Shown here: positions 35,476-46,628 of the stretch, one piece after another
Numbering within the stretch: position 1 is the stretch's first letter
How the letters are laid out: every line of letters starts with the position of its first letter
Source: Nematostella vectensis
Taxonomy: Eukaryota; Cnidaria; Anthozoa; Actiniaria; Edwardsiidae
Direction of reading: 5' to 3'
NCBI RefSeq assembly: GCF_932526225.1
Contig: NC_064037.1
Span: forward strand, 930,001 to 994,000
Length of the DNA stretch: 64,000 nucleotides
Translations under genes and position numbers: made by a program
The notes under the pieces: generated by a model
Database searches by the model: none
What the model was told of the DNA's origin: nothing
The model's input: only the letters and a program-made list of their open reading frames with translations

Positions 35476-37534
35476 GAAGTATAAAAGTGAAATATGAATA
35501 AAAATTTGGTGTTGGGACTACTGAGCCTCCTATTTTTATTATAGATAAATAGATTGAAATGGTCCGTTTAAGGCCTCTGAGAAAACAGAGTAGTAACCGG
35601 AGGCGTAAAAAATACGCCTGTTTTGTTAGTCTACAGCTTGTTTGTAGTTTTTTTTTTTCTAGTCATACCATCTAGTTATTCTACAGCTTGTCTGCAGTTT
35701 TTTAAATCATACAACCTAGTTATTCTACTTAGCTTGCATGCGTAGTTTAGTTACAATAAAAAGATATGAAGGAGGTTTTCAATGACCCCTTAATTTACAC
35801 ATCAAAGTAAATTGTACGTGGGAATTGGATATTAGACGCACTTTTATTGTTGTAGCGCCGAATGAAGTCGTGGCTCTCTAAATGGCGAGGCATTATCAAC
35901 GTTCTAAGAAAGAAATCTCGCGATCTAAAAAACTTTCAATCGGTTTTGGCATCAATTCTTAGAATATAGGTATCAAGCATTAAAACACTAGACAAGTCGG
36001 TTGTCGAATTTACTTCCCTGGGCGAAGTTGTGGTGGTCTAAGAAATACGGGTTAATATTGTATGCATTAAACCTCTAAAATCAACATCCTTTATTTTCTC
36101 AAAAATAAAAATTCAAAAGTGAAAATTGTTCAAAATCTCCTCGCAATTGGAAAACGATAGTATCTTCAAGCTCCATGGATTTATTTCATTGGAACTTGCG
36201 ATCTGGAGGCAGCATTAATTGTATTAGATTAGGTAGGGTGACGTCATATCTTGAGACCACGCACTACCTTGAAATATTTCAGCATATATGAACTTTCATC
36301 TTTCCTTGGTAATGCATTTATATCTACAAATCAGTGCAATGCGCCCGTGTAGCAAAAGCGCAAAGTGGAGAGGTGTCAAACTTCTGGTACGGTAGTAGGT
36401 CGCCTTAAGTACCATAATACCAGCCCAGAGCGAAGGTGATGGCAGAAAAACGCCCAACCTCCTTTGGACAAGGGGGAGTCCCACCCCAGGTCCGAACTGC
36501 AGAGGCTGAACCTGTAAAGATGGCCAAAACCTTACTGCTAATCCAGCATATCGTGAAATAAGTAAAAGAATCACCAACCTTAGTACTGCCCTGTTATGAA
36601 TAATGGCAACGTGTTGTAATAATATTCCAATAACATTCCTGCCCCTGCTAGTGGTGATTATAGTAATGTTTTGACATGAAACTTGTCATATTTAACCCAT
36701 AAACTGATAACGGTAACTATAGTTAACAAAACTATAAAATTACCGCACGGACGCGGTTTTCCTTTGTGGTCCATTCTAAACAAAACCAGTTTAAATATAC
36801 AGGTTGTGAAGGAAAAACAAATTGCACTGCTGTACCGCAAAAAGGACAGGCCGCTCTGTGTAAAACATACAAAAAGGGAAAGGGTGTATTCCGAGTCATC
36901 TGTTCATGTTCTTCTCTCACGTTGTGAGATAGAGAGGAATAAACTGGCACCTCCCGCCAGGTGGACGGCTAGTCCTTCATCAACCCCTCGACACTACAAT
37001 GTAGAATAAAAACCTTGTTCTTGTTCTATTGACCATTTATGTGACTAGTTGGGTATAATATCTTCATGTACACTGAAATTAAAGAACATCATTAAAAATA
37101 TTTTCAGCCTTAAATAACTCCCAAAATAAAAACGTTCCGTTTCTCAACCGAAAATCAGTCACTTAAGAGCCTTGTGTTGTTAACAAAAAATAAGTATTAC
37201 CTTACTCCTATTTTATCGTTTTCATATCTGTTGTTTATATCACACCACTCTATAAACTATATGTTTATACACCATATTGAGAAATGCTTATTCTTTAATA
37301 TTTCTCAAACACGACACCTCTATTGTGTATAAAGCCTTTTGATTGTATCGGCGTTTGACAAAACATTGCGTATCAAACGACGGTCATTTGCACAATTAAT
37401 GAGTTGTTTTTATTTCCCTCGAGGTCGGTTTATTTTTCTGAGTTTATTTAATTGCAAATGTTTTGTTGACAGCGATCACGGGCAGACAAATCGACATATT
37501 CCTTACATCTAGGTTTTCTGAAGCTGTACTTTGT
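35476..37534. other. Intergenic A/T-rich stretch, no gene recognised
   Basis: I see no exon with coherent coding sequence and splice sites. A short CTACAGCTTGT(T/C)TG(T/C)AGTTTTT motif occurs twice (about 35631 and 35681) and again near 58017, so it probably belongs to a dispersed repeat. The small open frames at 36296-37009 match nothing I recognise. Confidence 0.4.
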
Positions 37535-40500
37535 ATGGCGTTTATTACTGTCCGATTTGGAGGTAAGGATCAATAATATAATAATGAAACGATGTTATCA
37601 TCATAAATAACGATAGGCACTAAGTGTCCACAGATGATGGGCGGCAGAACAGCTACCAGCAACCTATCGAATTGATTATTAAATATTTGAGTAAACATAC
37701 ACTACACATAATAGAAACGAGAGAAACGTGAAACCTAGATTCTGTCACATCAAACTCTTTACATGCAAATCATAATATTAGCATTCCTTCATGTAGTCTT
37801 GCCCGCTTAATCCCCTCAATTAACTAATATTTATGTTTATTTTTCCATCTTTTGATGGAGGTAGCTTTTATAAACTGAAAGAACTGGTTATAAACCTGAA
37901 AAACTTGAAGACTTCAACTCGCTCAAACATCTCTATTATACATCTTTAGTGTCGTGATGACCTTCCTTAAAGGCTCAAGTTGGTAGGATTCGACTACAGA
38001 TGTTGCTGTTTAGTTTATGTTGATTGTTTTTGTTTTCGATTCCTACCTTCAGATTTAAGACAGAAAAAATGTTTTTCAAGCAGGTCTTCTATGGTGGCAG
38101 CATGCTTTTTTATCCGTTTCTTTTTATGATCTCAGATGACGAGGACGAGCTTTTCAATCCAAACTTTGTCACCCAAAATCTACTGGAGAACATTAGACGA
38201 CGGTGTCGTTGTCAGCGGGGAGGTGAGATACCCAATTAAAGTGAAATGGTACTTATCCGTGCAGCGAGCTGATAACCGTTTCCCCGTTGTAATTCATAAC
38301 ACTAATACGCACTGAAATTCAGGGCATCGCCTGCAAAACTGCTATACACCTATTTCAATTAAGTTTGACTATAAGAAATTGGAAAATGGAACAAAGTTTG
38401 GCCGATGATAATGTCTTCTTGTATTAAAAATGGGTTCATTCATTACATGGCCCTAGCTACAGGAGGAATTTAGCCTCACTGAATGTTATTAAGATACAAG
38501 ACTTGTTTTCCCTAACCAGTGGTGCTCTAGGCATTCATCATTTTCCATTTTCTAAGAGTCAACCTTAATTGAAATAGGTGTATAAACTGTTGGTTGATAA
38601 ATGATCGATTGATTGATTTCATAGTAACCCTAGACCTGTCAGACGAGGAAGGGGATCTAAAGAATCTGCCGGACTATCTCCACCAGTATGCCCACAAAGT
38701 CCTTAAGCCCAGGGAGACCTTCGTGCTCGTCAAGATAGAAAGTAGGTCAACGGTTAGGATGAACGGTTGAGAGGGGGTATACACAAGCTTTCAAGCACAG
38801 AGAGACCTTCATGCAATTGTCAAGATAGAAAGTTGGTAAACGGTACATGGGAGGGGAGTACACATAGGTTTTCAAGCATAGAAAGACCTTTGTGCAATTG
38901 TCAAAATAGACAGGTGGTAAACGGAACATGGGGAGAGGGGGGTTTACATAGGCTATCAAGCATAGAGAGACCTTCGTGCAATTGTCAAGATAGATAGGTC
39001 GTAAACGGTTAGGATGAAGGGGAGGGGTATAAACAAGGTTCTCAAGCCGCACAGAGAGGAGACCTTTGCTCACCAAAGCCACTTTTCAAGGTCCGGAAGG
39101 TACCACTACACATCAGACCCCCCTCCCCCCTGTTGCATCATGGGTAGATTATACACGAGGTAGAGTTGTGTTGCATCATGAGTAGATTATACACGAGGTA
39201 GAGTTATGTTGCATCATGGGTAGATTACACACGAGGTAGAGTTGTGTTGCATTATGGGTAGATTATACACGAGGTAGAGTTGTGTTGCATCATGGGTAGA
39301 TTATACACGAGGTAGAGTTATGTTGCATCATGGGTAGATTATACACGAGGTAGAGTTATGTTGCATCATGGGTAGATTATACACGAGGTAGAGTTGTGTT
39401 GCATCATGAGTAGATTATACACGAGGTAGAGTTATGTTGCATCATGGGTAGATTATACACGAGGTAGAGTTATGTTGCATCATGGGTAGATTACACACGA
39501 GGTAGAGTTGTGTTGCATTATGGGTAGATTATACACGAGGTAGAGTTGTGTTGCATCATGGGTAGATTATACACGAGGTAGAGTTATGTTGCATCATGGG
39601 TAGATTATACACGAGGTAGAGTTATGTTGCATCATGGGTAGATTACACACGAGGTAGAGTTGTGTTGCATAATGGGTAGATTATAAACGAGAAACAGCTA
39701 TGTTGCATCATGGGTAGATTATACACGAGGTAGAGTTATGTTGCATCATGGGTAGATTGCACACGAGGTAGAGTTGTGTTGCATCATGGGTAGATTATAA
39801 ACGAGAAACAGCTATGTTGCATCATGGGTAGATTACACACGAGGTAGAGTTGTGTTGCATCATGGGTAGATTATAAACGAGAAACAGCTATGTTGCATCA
39901 TGGGTAGATTATACACGAGGTAGAGTTATGTTGCATCATGGGTAGATTATACACGAGGTAGAGTTATGTTGCATCATGGGTAGATTTTACACGAGGTAGT
40001 TATGTTGCATCATGGGTAGATTTTACACGAGGTAGAGTTATGTTGCATCATGGGTAGATTATACACGAGGTAGAGTTATGTTGCATCATGGGTAGATTAT
40101 ACACGAGGTACAGCTTTGTTGCATCATGAATGAGTACATTTGGAATGTATTCTATAATTTATGAAGATGTATTCTATAATTTGTAATGCATTCTATTAAT
40201 ACTTTGGTGTTCTACGATTATCATATATTACGCCTAAATTTAGGATGTATTCTATAATTTGACGTATTCTATTAATACTCGTGGTTATCTACCATATAAA
40301 AATTGCAGAGGGGTTGGGTGACTATCCAAAGACGTATACTTCAATGCTAAATGACCTGGAAACCAGCAACCCGAAACTGCTGGGTAAGTATGCTAATAGC
40401 TTGCCCTATGTTGCCTTGAGCAACCCGAAACTGCTGGGTAAGTACGTGAATAGCTTGCCCTATGTTGCCTTGAGCAACCCGAAACTGCTGGGTTAGTATG

Positions 40501-40916
40501 CTAATAGCTCGCCCCATGTTGTCTATCAGAAAGCACGGTGCGCAAAGCATCGTGAACACGAATCAAGGGTTGGAAGAGACTTCTAGTGATAACCTTTCCG
40601 TGCAACAAAATGGATAATACCAAAGTTAGAAAGCACCACACAAAAAAAAACAATTCGCATTTTTTTTAATTTTACAGCACGTCTAGAAGCCCTCTCTCAA
40701 AGGCCCCCAACGAGACTAATCAAAAGTCAGCACAAAAAGCCGCACAAAAAGAAATCCATGTGGAATTTAGCTAACCGGGTGCGCAGTAAAAACGGACAGC
40801 GAAACAGCGCCGGACGTATCCGGTCCGAGACCGAACAAGCAAAGACCAAAAATAAAACATCGGGTGCCACGCCCTCCCATCAAAACAAAACGCGACAACG
40901 AAAGCCTACTAGATAA
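37535..40916 (+). CDS. CXorf65: CXorf65-like small protein, five exons
   Basis: Exons 37535-37562, 38136-38222, 38625-38741, 40309-40383 and 40678-40916 (TAA) join in frame with GT-AG junctions to give 181 residues, close to the roughly 183 of human CXorf65. The protein begins MAFITVRFGDDEDELFNPN, followed by NLLENIRRRCRCQ, LDLSDEEGDLKNLPDYL and LKPRETFVLVKIE. This is the conserved N-terminal half of the family, probably a ubiquitin-like beta-grasp-type fold (inference). The last 80 residues are Lys/Arg-rich (HKKPHKKKS) and look disordered. Every intron is in phase 1. The function is unknown in all animals to my knowledge. The ends of exons 3 and 4 have both been copied into tandem repeats. 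The gene converges on the RSRC2-like gene. Confidence 0.85.
38703..39070. repeat. About 87-bp diverged tandem repeat seeded by the exon 3 donor
   Basis: The exon 3 tail and donor (GGGAGACCTTCGTGCTCGTC, AAGATAGAAA, gtaggt) recur downstream as AGAGAGACCTTC(A/G)TGCAATTGTC plus AAGATAGAAAGTTGGT at about 38800, 38885 and 38966, with a partial copy near 39055. Later copies are diverged. Confidence 0.75.
39130..40130. repeat. 38-bp minisatellite, about 26 copies, intron 3 of the CXorf65-like gene
   Basis: The unit TTATGTTGCATCATGGGTAG followed by ATTATACACGAGGTAGAG is repeated. A subset carries AAACGAGAAACAGC in place of ACACGAGGTAGAG, recurring in blocks that suggest higher-order duplication. Confidence 0.95.
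40365..40500 (+). repeat. 54-bp triplication of the exon 4 end and splice donor
   Basis: AGCAACCCGAAACTGCTGGG starts at 40365, 40419 and 40473, exactly 54 bp (18 codons) apart. Each copy has a donor-like GTAAGT or GTTAGT at 40384, 40438 and 40492. The frame stays open through all three. Using the second or third donor would add one or two 18-residue units (GKYANSLPYVALSNPKLL). Confidence 0.85.
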
Positions 40917-41049
40917 TGAGCCCCTCTTCCCGTAAGGTTCTTGAAAAATTTCACATTGTTTAATAACACACTGATATTTTATTGATCTTTCTAAGTATAA
41001 GCGTGCTTAGAAAACTATGGATATATATTTATTCAGTACCTAAACACCG

Positions 41050-41055
41050 AATAAA
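41050..41055 (+). terminator. Poly(A) signal AATAAA of the CXorf65-like gene
   Basis: AATAAA lies 134 bp after the stop codon, inside ACCGAATAAAATAG. Its position suits a short 3' untranslated region. Confidence 0.6.
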
Positions 41056-41339
41056 ATAGTACTTTTCCACTTGCTCAATATTTACTTCCTCCCTCTCTAC
41101 TCTCCTGGTAGTTATAACAGTGTCAGGGGCATTTTAAATAAATAAGATACAATTTAAAAAGGAATCCAGAAAGTAGACAAGACTATTCTATCCATAACAG
41201 AAAATTAGAAGAAAAAAAAACTCGCGGCATTGTGACAGGTAACGAGTGTAAAAAAACACTTGTAATCAATCAGTGCGATTGCATTTCCTCACCAAGGGGT
41301 GTAATAGCCCCGTCAAAAAGCGAGGCAACAAGGGAGTTC

Positions 41340-41875
41340 GGGGGCATACGGCATTGCGAGTTGGGGTCCTTGCGAATTGGGGTCCGTGCGAATTGGGGTC
41401 CTTGGGAAATGGGGTCCATGCCAGTTGGGGTCCTTGGGAATTGGGGTCCTTGCGAGTTGGGGTCCTTGGGAAATGGGGTCAGTGCGAATGGGGGTCCTTG
41501 GGAATAGGGGTACTTGCGAAATGGGGTCCTTGTGAATTGGGGTCCTTGGGAATTGAGGTCCTTGGGAATTGAGGTCCTTGCGAATTGGGGTCCTTGGGAA
41601 TTGGGGTCCTTGGGAATAGGGGTCCTTGCGAAATGGGTCCTTGGGAATAGGGGTCCTTGCGAATTGGGGCCCTTGGGAATAGGGGTCCTTGCGAAATGGG
41701 GTCCTTGGGAATAGGGGTCCTTGCAAAATGGGGTCCTTGGGAATTGGGGTCCTTGCGAAATGGGGTCCTTGGGAATTGGGACCTTTGCAAATTGGGGTCC
41801 TTGGGAATAGGGGTCCTTGCGAAATGGGGTCCTTAGGAATAGGGGTCCTTGCGAAATGGGGTCCTTGGGAACAGT
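41340..41875. repeat. About 15-bp minisatellite (GGGGTCCTTGGGAATT)
   Basis: Some 35 units alternate TTGGGAA and TTGCGAA around GGGGTCC, making a 30-bp dimer. Read on the minus strand the unit is CAAGGACCCCAATTCC. This matches the core of the neighbouring 60-bp repeat (CAAGGACCCAAGTTCC) at nearly every base, so one array probably arose from the other. Confidence 0.9.
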
Positions 41876-42019
41876 AAGCTGCGCTGTTCCGACGGCACCA
41901 CTTAGCAACATGGCATCATGGGAAATTAGGCCCCTGGAAATGAAGTCTTAACCTGCTATACTGGTCTGCACCATGACATCAAGAATCATGGAGGCTTGGG
42001 TCGCTCGGAACAGAATCAT

Positions 42020-42675
42020 ATATCTTTTTACCGCTAGCATAATGTATCATGGGAACTTGGTAGCCGATCCTTATAAGGTATACCGCTAGCATAAGGTATC
42101 ATGGGAACTTGGGTCCTTGGTAGCCGAGCCCTATAAGGTATACCGCTAGCATAAGGTATCATGGGAACTTGGGTCCTTGGTAGCCGAGCCCTATAAGGTA
42201 TACCGCTAGCATAAGGTATCATGGGAACTTGGGTCCTTGGTAGCCGAGCCCTATAAGGTATACCGCTAGCATAAGGTATCATGGGAACTTGGGTCCTTGG
42301 TAGCCGAGCCCTATAAGGTATACCGCTAGCATAAGGTATCATGGGAACTTGGGTCCTTGGTAGCCGAGCCCTATAAGGTATACCGCTAGCATAAGGTATC
42401 ATGGGAACTTGGGTCCTTGGTAGCCGAGCCCTATAAGGTATACCGCTAGCATAAGGTATCATGGGAACTTGGGTCCTTGGTAGCCGAGCCCTATAAGGTA
42501 TACCGCTAGCATAAAGTATCATGGGAACTTGGGTCCTTGGTAGCCGAGCCCTATAAGGTATACCGCTAGCATAAGGTATCATGGGAACTTGGGTCCTTGG
42601 TAGCCGAGCCCTATAAGGTATACCGCTAGCATAAAGTATCATGGGAACTTGGGTCCTTGGTAGCCGAGCCCTATG
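42020..42675. repeat. 60-bp minisatellite, about 11 copies, spanning the RSRC2-like stop codon
   Basis: The plus-strand unit TACCGCTAGCATAAGGTATC / ATGGGAACTTGGGTCCTTGG / TAGCCGAGCCCTATAAGGTA repeats at exactly 60 bp with almost no change. The first copy on the minus strand encodes the last residues and the TGA of the RSRC2-like protein (GLGYQGPKFP). The remaining copies fill its downstream region. Confidence 0.95.
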
Positions 42676-45600
42676 CCGCTTTTTCCGCCAGCACCTCGCG
42701 ACAGCTGAAAGGCACGTGATCGTTCGAACTCAATCTCAAGGTTGTGCAGGAGCTCGCTCTGACCTTGGCCTTCAGGCTTGGCGGCTGCGGGAGTACTCTC
42801 TAGCTGAGAGTCTTGCGCTTCTCCCCCCTTGATACCCATCAGTCGGCGGAACTTGGGGTCCATCTCGGAGGTGTAGCTTGCCGCGCTCCACTGACCTGGG
42901 GGAGCAGCTGCCTGAAAACACGATGGGGCAGTCTAAAGTTTTACCAATCCACCCTTAGCTTGGTTTCCCCATACTAAACAGAATGGGGCACTTTAAAGTT
43001 TTACCAATCCACCCTAAGCTCAGTTTTCCCATACTAAACAGAATGGGGCAGTTTTATCAATCCATCCAACCCTTACTATCTCCTCTTTGAGAAAACCCCT
43101 ATGGCTCAACGCTACGGACAGTTTGTTTATGTTTTTTTATCGAGTAGATATTATATCATTGAGCATGTAAAAACCTCTCTACATTTGGGACTGTAAGCCC
43201 TTCGTCTTCTCGCATAAGTACGTCAATCACGAGGTCCCGTCCCTCGTGGACGCATAAGAACCGCTGGATACGCTGTCACAGTTTTTACACAATAAATCTG
43301 ACTCATAACTGCAAAGTGCGAGGAGCAGTTGGTGTTTATATAATAAAACAACCAGGTGCATGTGGAGCACTAAAAGACTTTGTTTTTAGGCATTTTTCTT
43401 GTCAATAAATGAGGATGTTCCTCAGTTGTTGTGCCTCATTACCTCTTTTTTCTTGCCGCTCCATAACAACTTCTTCTTCTCCTGCTGCACTTTGTACTGC
43501 TGAGGGTTGACCACCGCAGGGTTCAGGTAGCCGGGCATGTTGATTGCTTTGGCCTGGGTCTGAGCCTGTTGGCGCAAGACCTCTGCGTGCGCCGCTAGTT
43601 TCGCTTGGACCTCTTCTGATGTGGGCGCGCGAACGGGAACAGCTGGGGCTGCGATATAAGAGAGAATTCAACGTGGAGACATATTTTGTGTAGGAATAAT
43701 TTGGTTTACATTTTCAAAAAAACGTACAAACAGCACCAGCTATCTGATCCCCTGAGGTGTTGACTCTAATGCTGCTTGCTGGCGCTGTGCTGGCATGTAC
43801 TCGTGTGGAGTAATTTTGCCGATAGTCCCCTTGACGCGTGGTCAATCTATCAGGGCATTGTCCGCTGGGTCATGATGGTTGTTGTTGATAGTTTGAATAA
43901 TGAAGATAAGAGACCTTTTATGCCTGACAGGAAAGACAATACTCTCCAGCGTTCATAAGACAGACATACTGCACGGGATTTATTAAGGTGTTGCGAGGGG
44001 GCAAACATAACCTATTTTAGTAGATATTTTCTTGTCAAAATACAAGAAATCTCGTCACTTTAGCTTTCGATAGGATTGCTATTCCGGTACTGTTAAAAAA
44101 TTAAAGAAAAATGCGGAGAGGTTTAAAAACATTGACTTACTTTTGACCACAGGTGTGCACGGCCCAGGTGAACGTCGGAATCTGTCACGCCTTCCCCTCC
44201 TGTCATCACGGTAGCGGTCGCGGTCACCGTCACGCCGTCCCCTGTCACGGTCATAGCGATCGCGATCGCTGTCACGCCTTCCACGATCACGGTCATATCG
44301 GTCCCGATCACGATCACGGTCACGGTCACGGTCTAAGATGGATAGATAACAGAGAATCAAAAGAAGTTAGAACATAAAATTGAGAGAACAATGATGAGAG
44401 CAGTAATTCATAGACAGCCATTTACAATACAATACAATAAACTTTATAGCTTGATAACTTTTGACAGTTTTCTAACCCATGGCCCTCCTAAAATATACTA
44501 TACTAGATTATAAAAAAATATTTACATAGTTGATCATATTACAATCAAAAGCAACTCTAGACTAATGTGAACTAAACAAAAATATTACTAGACTAAGAAA
44601 CTGTAACTAGATACTTTGAAACTGTGCTACAAAGACAGCCACAAACACAACAAAATGTACAAACATGGATTACAGATGACAAAAACATGTACATGATGAA
44701 GCAAGCTTCACGTGAAGCTCGAGCACATCGACAGTTCAAATAAAAGCGGCAAGAATAGCAAAAAAGTTCTTCGAGGTGCGAAACGTGGCTTAGGCGAGGC
44801 AAAAAAAAACTTTGCGAAGGTTTTTCTTAAACACAAGCGACAAATTCGGAAAAAAGGAGGAAGTAGCGAGCCTTTTCAATTCCGGGGTAAGAGAGTTAAA
44901 TAAAGACACAACAGAAAAGGTGAAAGTTAGCTTGCCGGAATCCGTTCTAGGACGGGGCAGCGCAAGATTATTTGTAGTGGCGGCTCTTGTAGAACGCCCA
45001 GAAGAAGAAACAAAAGAAAAATTATTATTATTATTAGATTTAGAAGGCGAAATATTAAGAATTTTTTTCCATAAGTTTTTAGGGTTTTCAATGTTGTTTT
45101 TATAGCATTATTAAATGCACTACTTGGTTGTGCGCGCGGCGGTATTGATTCCAGGAATCGTGCGTTTTAAAGGCCTTGTCATACGTACTTTTTTTCTCTT
45201 GCGTCCTGTCTCGCAAAAAATTGTTGCAGGTCGCACGCGCATTTTTTTGCGTGACACCCCCTTTGCAACTTAGTTTGCATTTCTTGCATTTTGCATTTGT
45301 TTCAAGTCTCAGGAAAAACTTCACGTGTGACAGGGCGCGTGCAGGGCGCGTGAGACAAGTTGCAGCCGAAAAGTCTACATGTAAAGGCAGCGATGCGATG
45401 CAGCTAGTTGCGTCTTTTTATTGCAGCACCTATTCCTGCAGAAAACCAATCAGGTTTGCGTGGTCGTTTAACGCGTTAATTTGGAAAAGAGAGGGGGATA
45501 CTGCGAGCATAAGAATTCTTTTGGTCAATGTTTATTTTCTCTTTTGTCTGCTGTAAGCGCTGAATAGCATGAAATAGCATTCTCTACCTCGAGGCGGTCT

Positions 45601-46628
45601 TCTCTCCCGAGACGAGCTCCTTCTTCGATCACGTCGATCTCTCGCATCAGTCGATCGGTCGTCGCTAGAGCGTCTGGAAGGCGAGTGCGAGCGTCTACTG
45701 CTGTCACGTCTATGTGGAGGGGATCGCGAATTATCGGAAGAGACACGAGCAGACGGTCTGCGCTCGGAAGAGTCTCGACCAAGGCTAGACGGCCGTTTCC
45801 GTTCGGGTGATTCTCGGCTTGACCTCGGCCGTCTATCGACTGAAGATCGGCGTTTAGAGTCTTCTTCCTAGAGGATGCAGACAGCGAGGATCTTTAAGAA
45901 CTGAAAGAGTTAGTATTTGCTCCGACTACAGGGGTGTGAAGGGGGCTGCGGGAGAGATTCGTGGGCTAAAGGAAGTTAAACAGCTTTCCCCAAAGGGCCC
46001 CTGTGGGAAGGGCCCACTTGCCTTTTGGTATCTGCTACGGTTATAGTGCAAGCGCGCTATCGGGGCCGCCAATACAAAAAAACGACTAATATACGAGAAC
46101 CTAGTTTGGCTAGCGTTCATGTCAATCAAACTAACATCGCATCCTCGTTGATTTTCATTGATTTAACTTCTCGTTAAGGTGGCCACGACAGCGCGCTTGC
46201 CGCTGTTAAACCACTTTCCTGAACATATCTAGTTTACCATGGATTTATGTACGTTTCTATTAGGAAAAAAGGGGTGAAATTAAAAATAAATAGTGGGACC
46301 CCTCAATTTTTTTCCAAGTTCCTTTTTTCGGTCGGCAATCTTTTACGCAAAAAATGTGCATGTAAATCTTGCTCAAACCTCCTTCGACAATTCAAATATT
46401 AAAATGGTCTGTTCCTCAAGGTTGATTTTCACTATAGGTGGAACACAACTAAACAATATAATCAAGCTGCTGTGTTGCTCTTGCGTTCAAATGGGATTCG
46501 GGAAAAACCCTAGGTGAGCTCAGAGGGCACGTCACCAAACAAGTATGGCCTTGGCGGGATAACTTACCTGGCGATGGGATGCTGGGGGGTCCCGACCAAA
46601 CTCATCCTCTCGGGGTTCTTCATGATGG
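42639..46628 (-). CDS. RSRC2: RSRC2-like arginine/serine-rich splicing-related protein (N-terminus not found)
   Basis: Minus-strand exons, 5' to 3': 46568-46628 (less certain), 45588-45867, 44141-44332, 43443-43648 and 42639-42911 (TGA). Phases agree at every junction. The first two exons are rich in Arg, Ser and Asp (SRESPERKRPSS, RRDSSRRSHSPSRR). The next is a run of RD dipeptides (DRDRDRDRYDRDRG). Then comes GYLNPAVVNPQQ with EKKKLLWSGKKKE, and finally DPKFRRLMGIKGG with SGIGLGYQ. The order matches the C-terminal half of vertebrate RSRC2 (YYNPAAVNP, EKKRKMLWQGKKE, KFRKLMGIK, GMGLGF). RS/RD-rich proteins act in nuclear pre-mRNA splicing complexes. No start codon or further upstream exon could be placed between 46629 and 48037. 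The stop codon lies inside a 60-bp minisatellite. Confidence 0.8.
42921..43070. repeat. 60-bp tandem repeat in the last RSRC2-like intron
   Basis: GGGGCAGT-TAAAGTTTTACCAATCCACCC and CCCATACTAAACAGAAT recur with period 60 (marker GGGGCA at 42925, 42985 and 43045), 2.4 copies. Confidence 0.75.
44415..45105 (-). mobile_element. LINE 3' fragment in the RSRC2-like gene
   Basis: The minus strand encodes a typical end of a non-LTR reverse transcriptase ORF: TNNLALPRPRTDSGKLTFTF, then SLFNSLTPELKRLA and SLVFKKNL. It is followed by a non-coding tail ending TTTATTGTATTGTATTG. Upstream reverse transcriptase motifs are absent, so it is a 5'-truncated copy. It is in the same orientation as the host gene and lies between the exons at 45588-45867 and 44141-44332. 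It shows no overlap with the 10.8-12.05 kb fragment, so a shared family cannot be tested. Confidence 0.7.

Noticed and set aside
36296-37009. Short open frames of 60 to 108 codons in the intergenic region
   Set aside because: No resemblance to a known family, no convincing splice sites, and both strands are open over the same stretch.
41232-42642. Collagen-like and IPYRARLPRTQVPM-repeat open frames
   Set aside because: They are translations of the 15-bp and 60-bp minisatellites; only the first 60-bp unit overlaps real coding sequence (the RSRC2-like C-terminus).
44812-45105. Plus-strand 97-codon open frame
   Set aside because: It is the shadow of the LINE reverse transcriptase C-terminal segment on the minus strand.
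45130-45500. Possible MITE with AAAGGCCTTGTCATACG terminus
   Set aside because: The supposed right terminus (ACATGTAAAGGC) matches only weakly and no target duplication was found.
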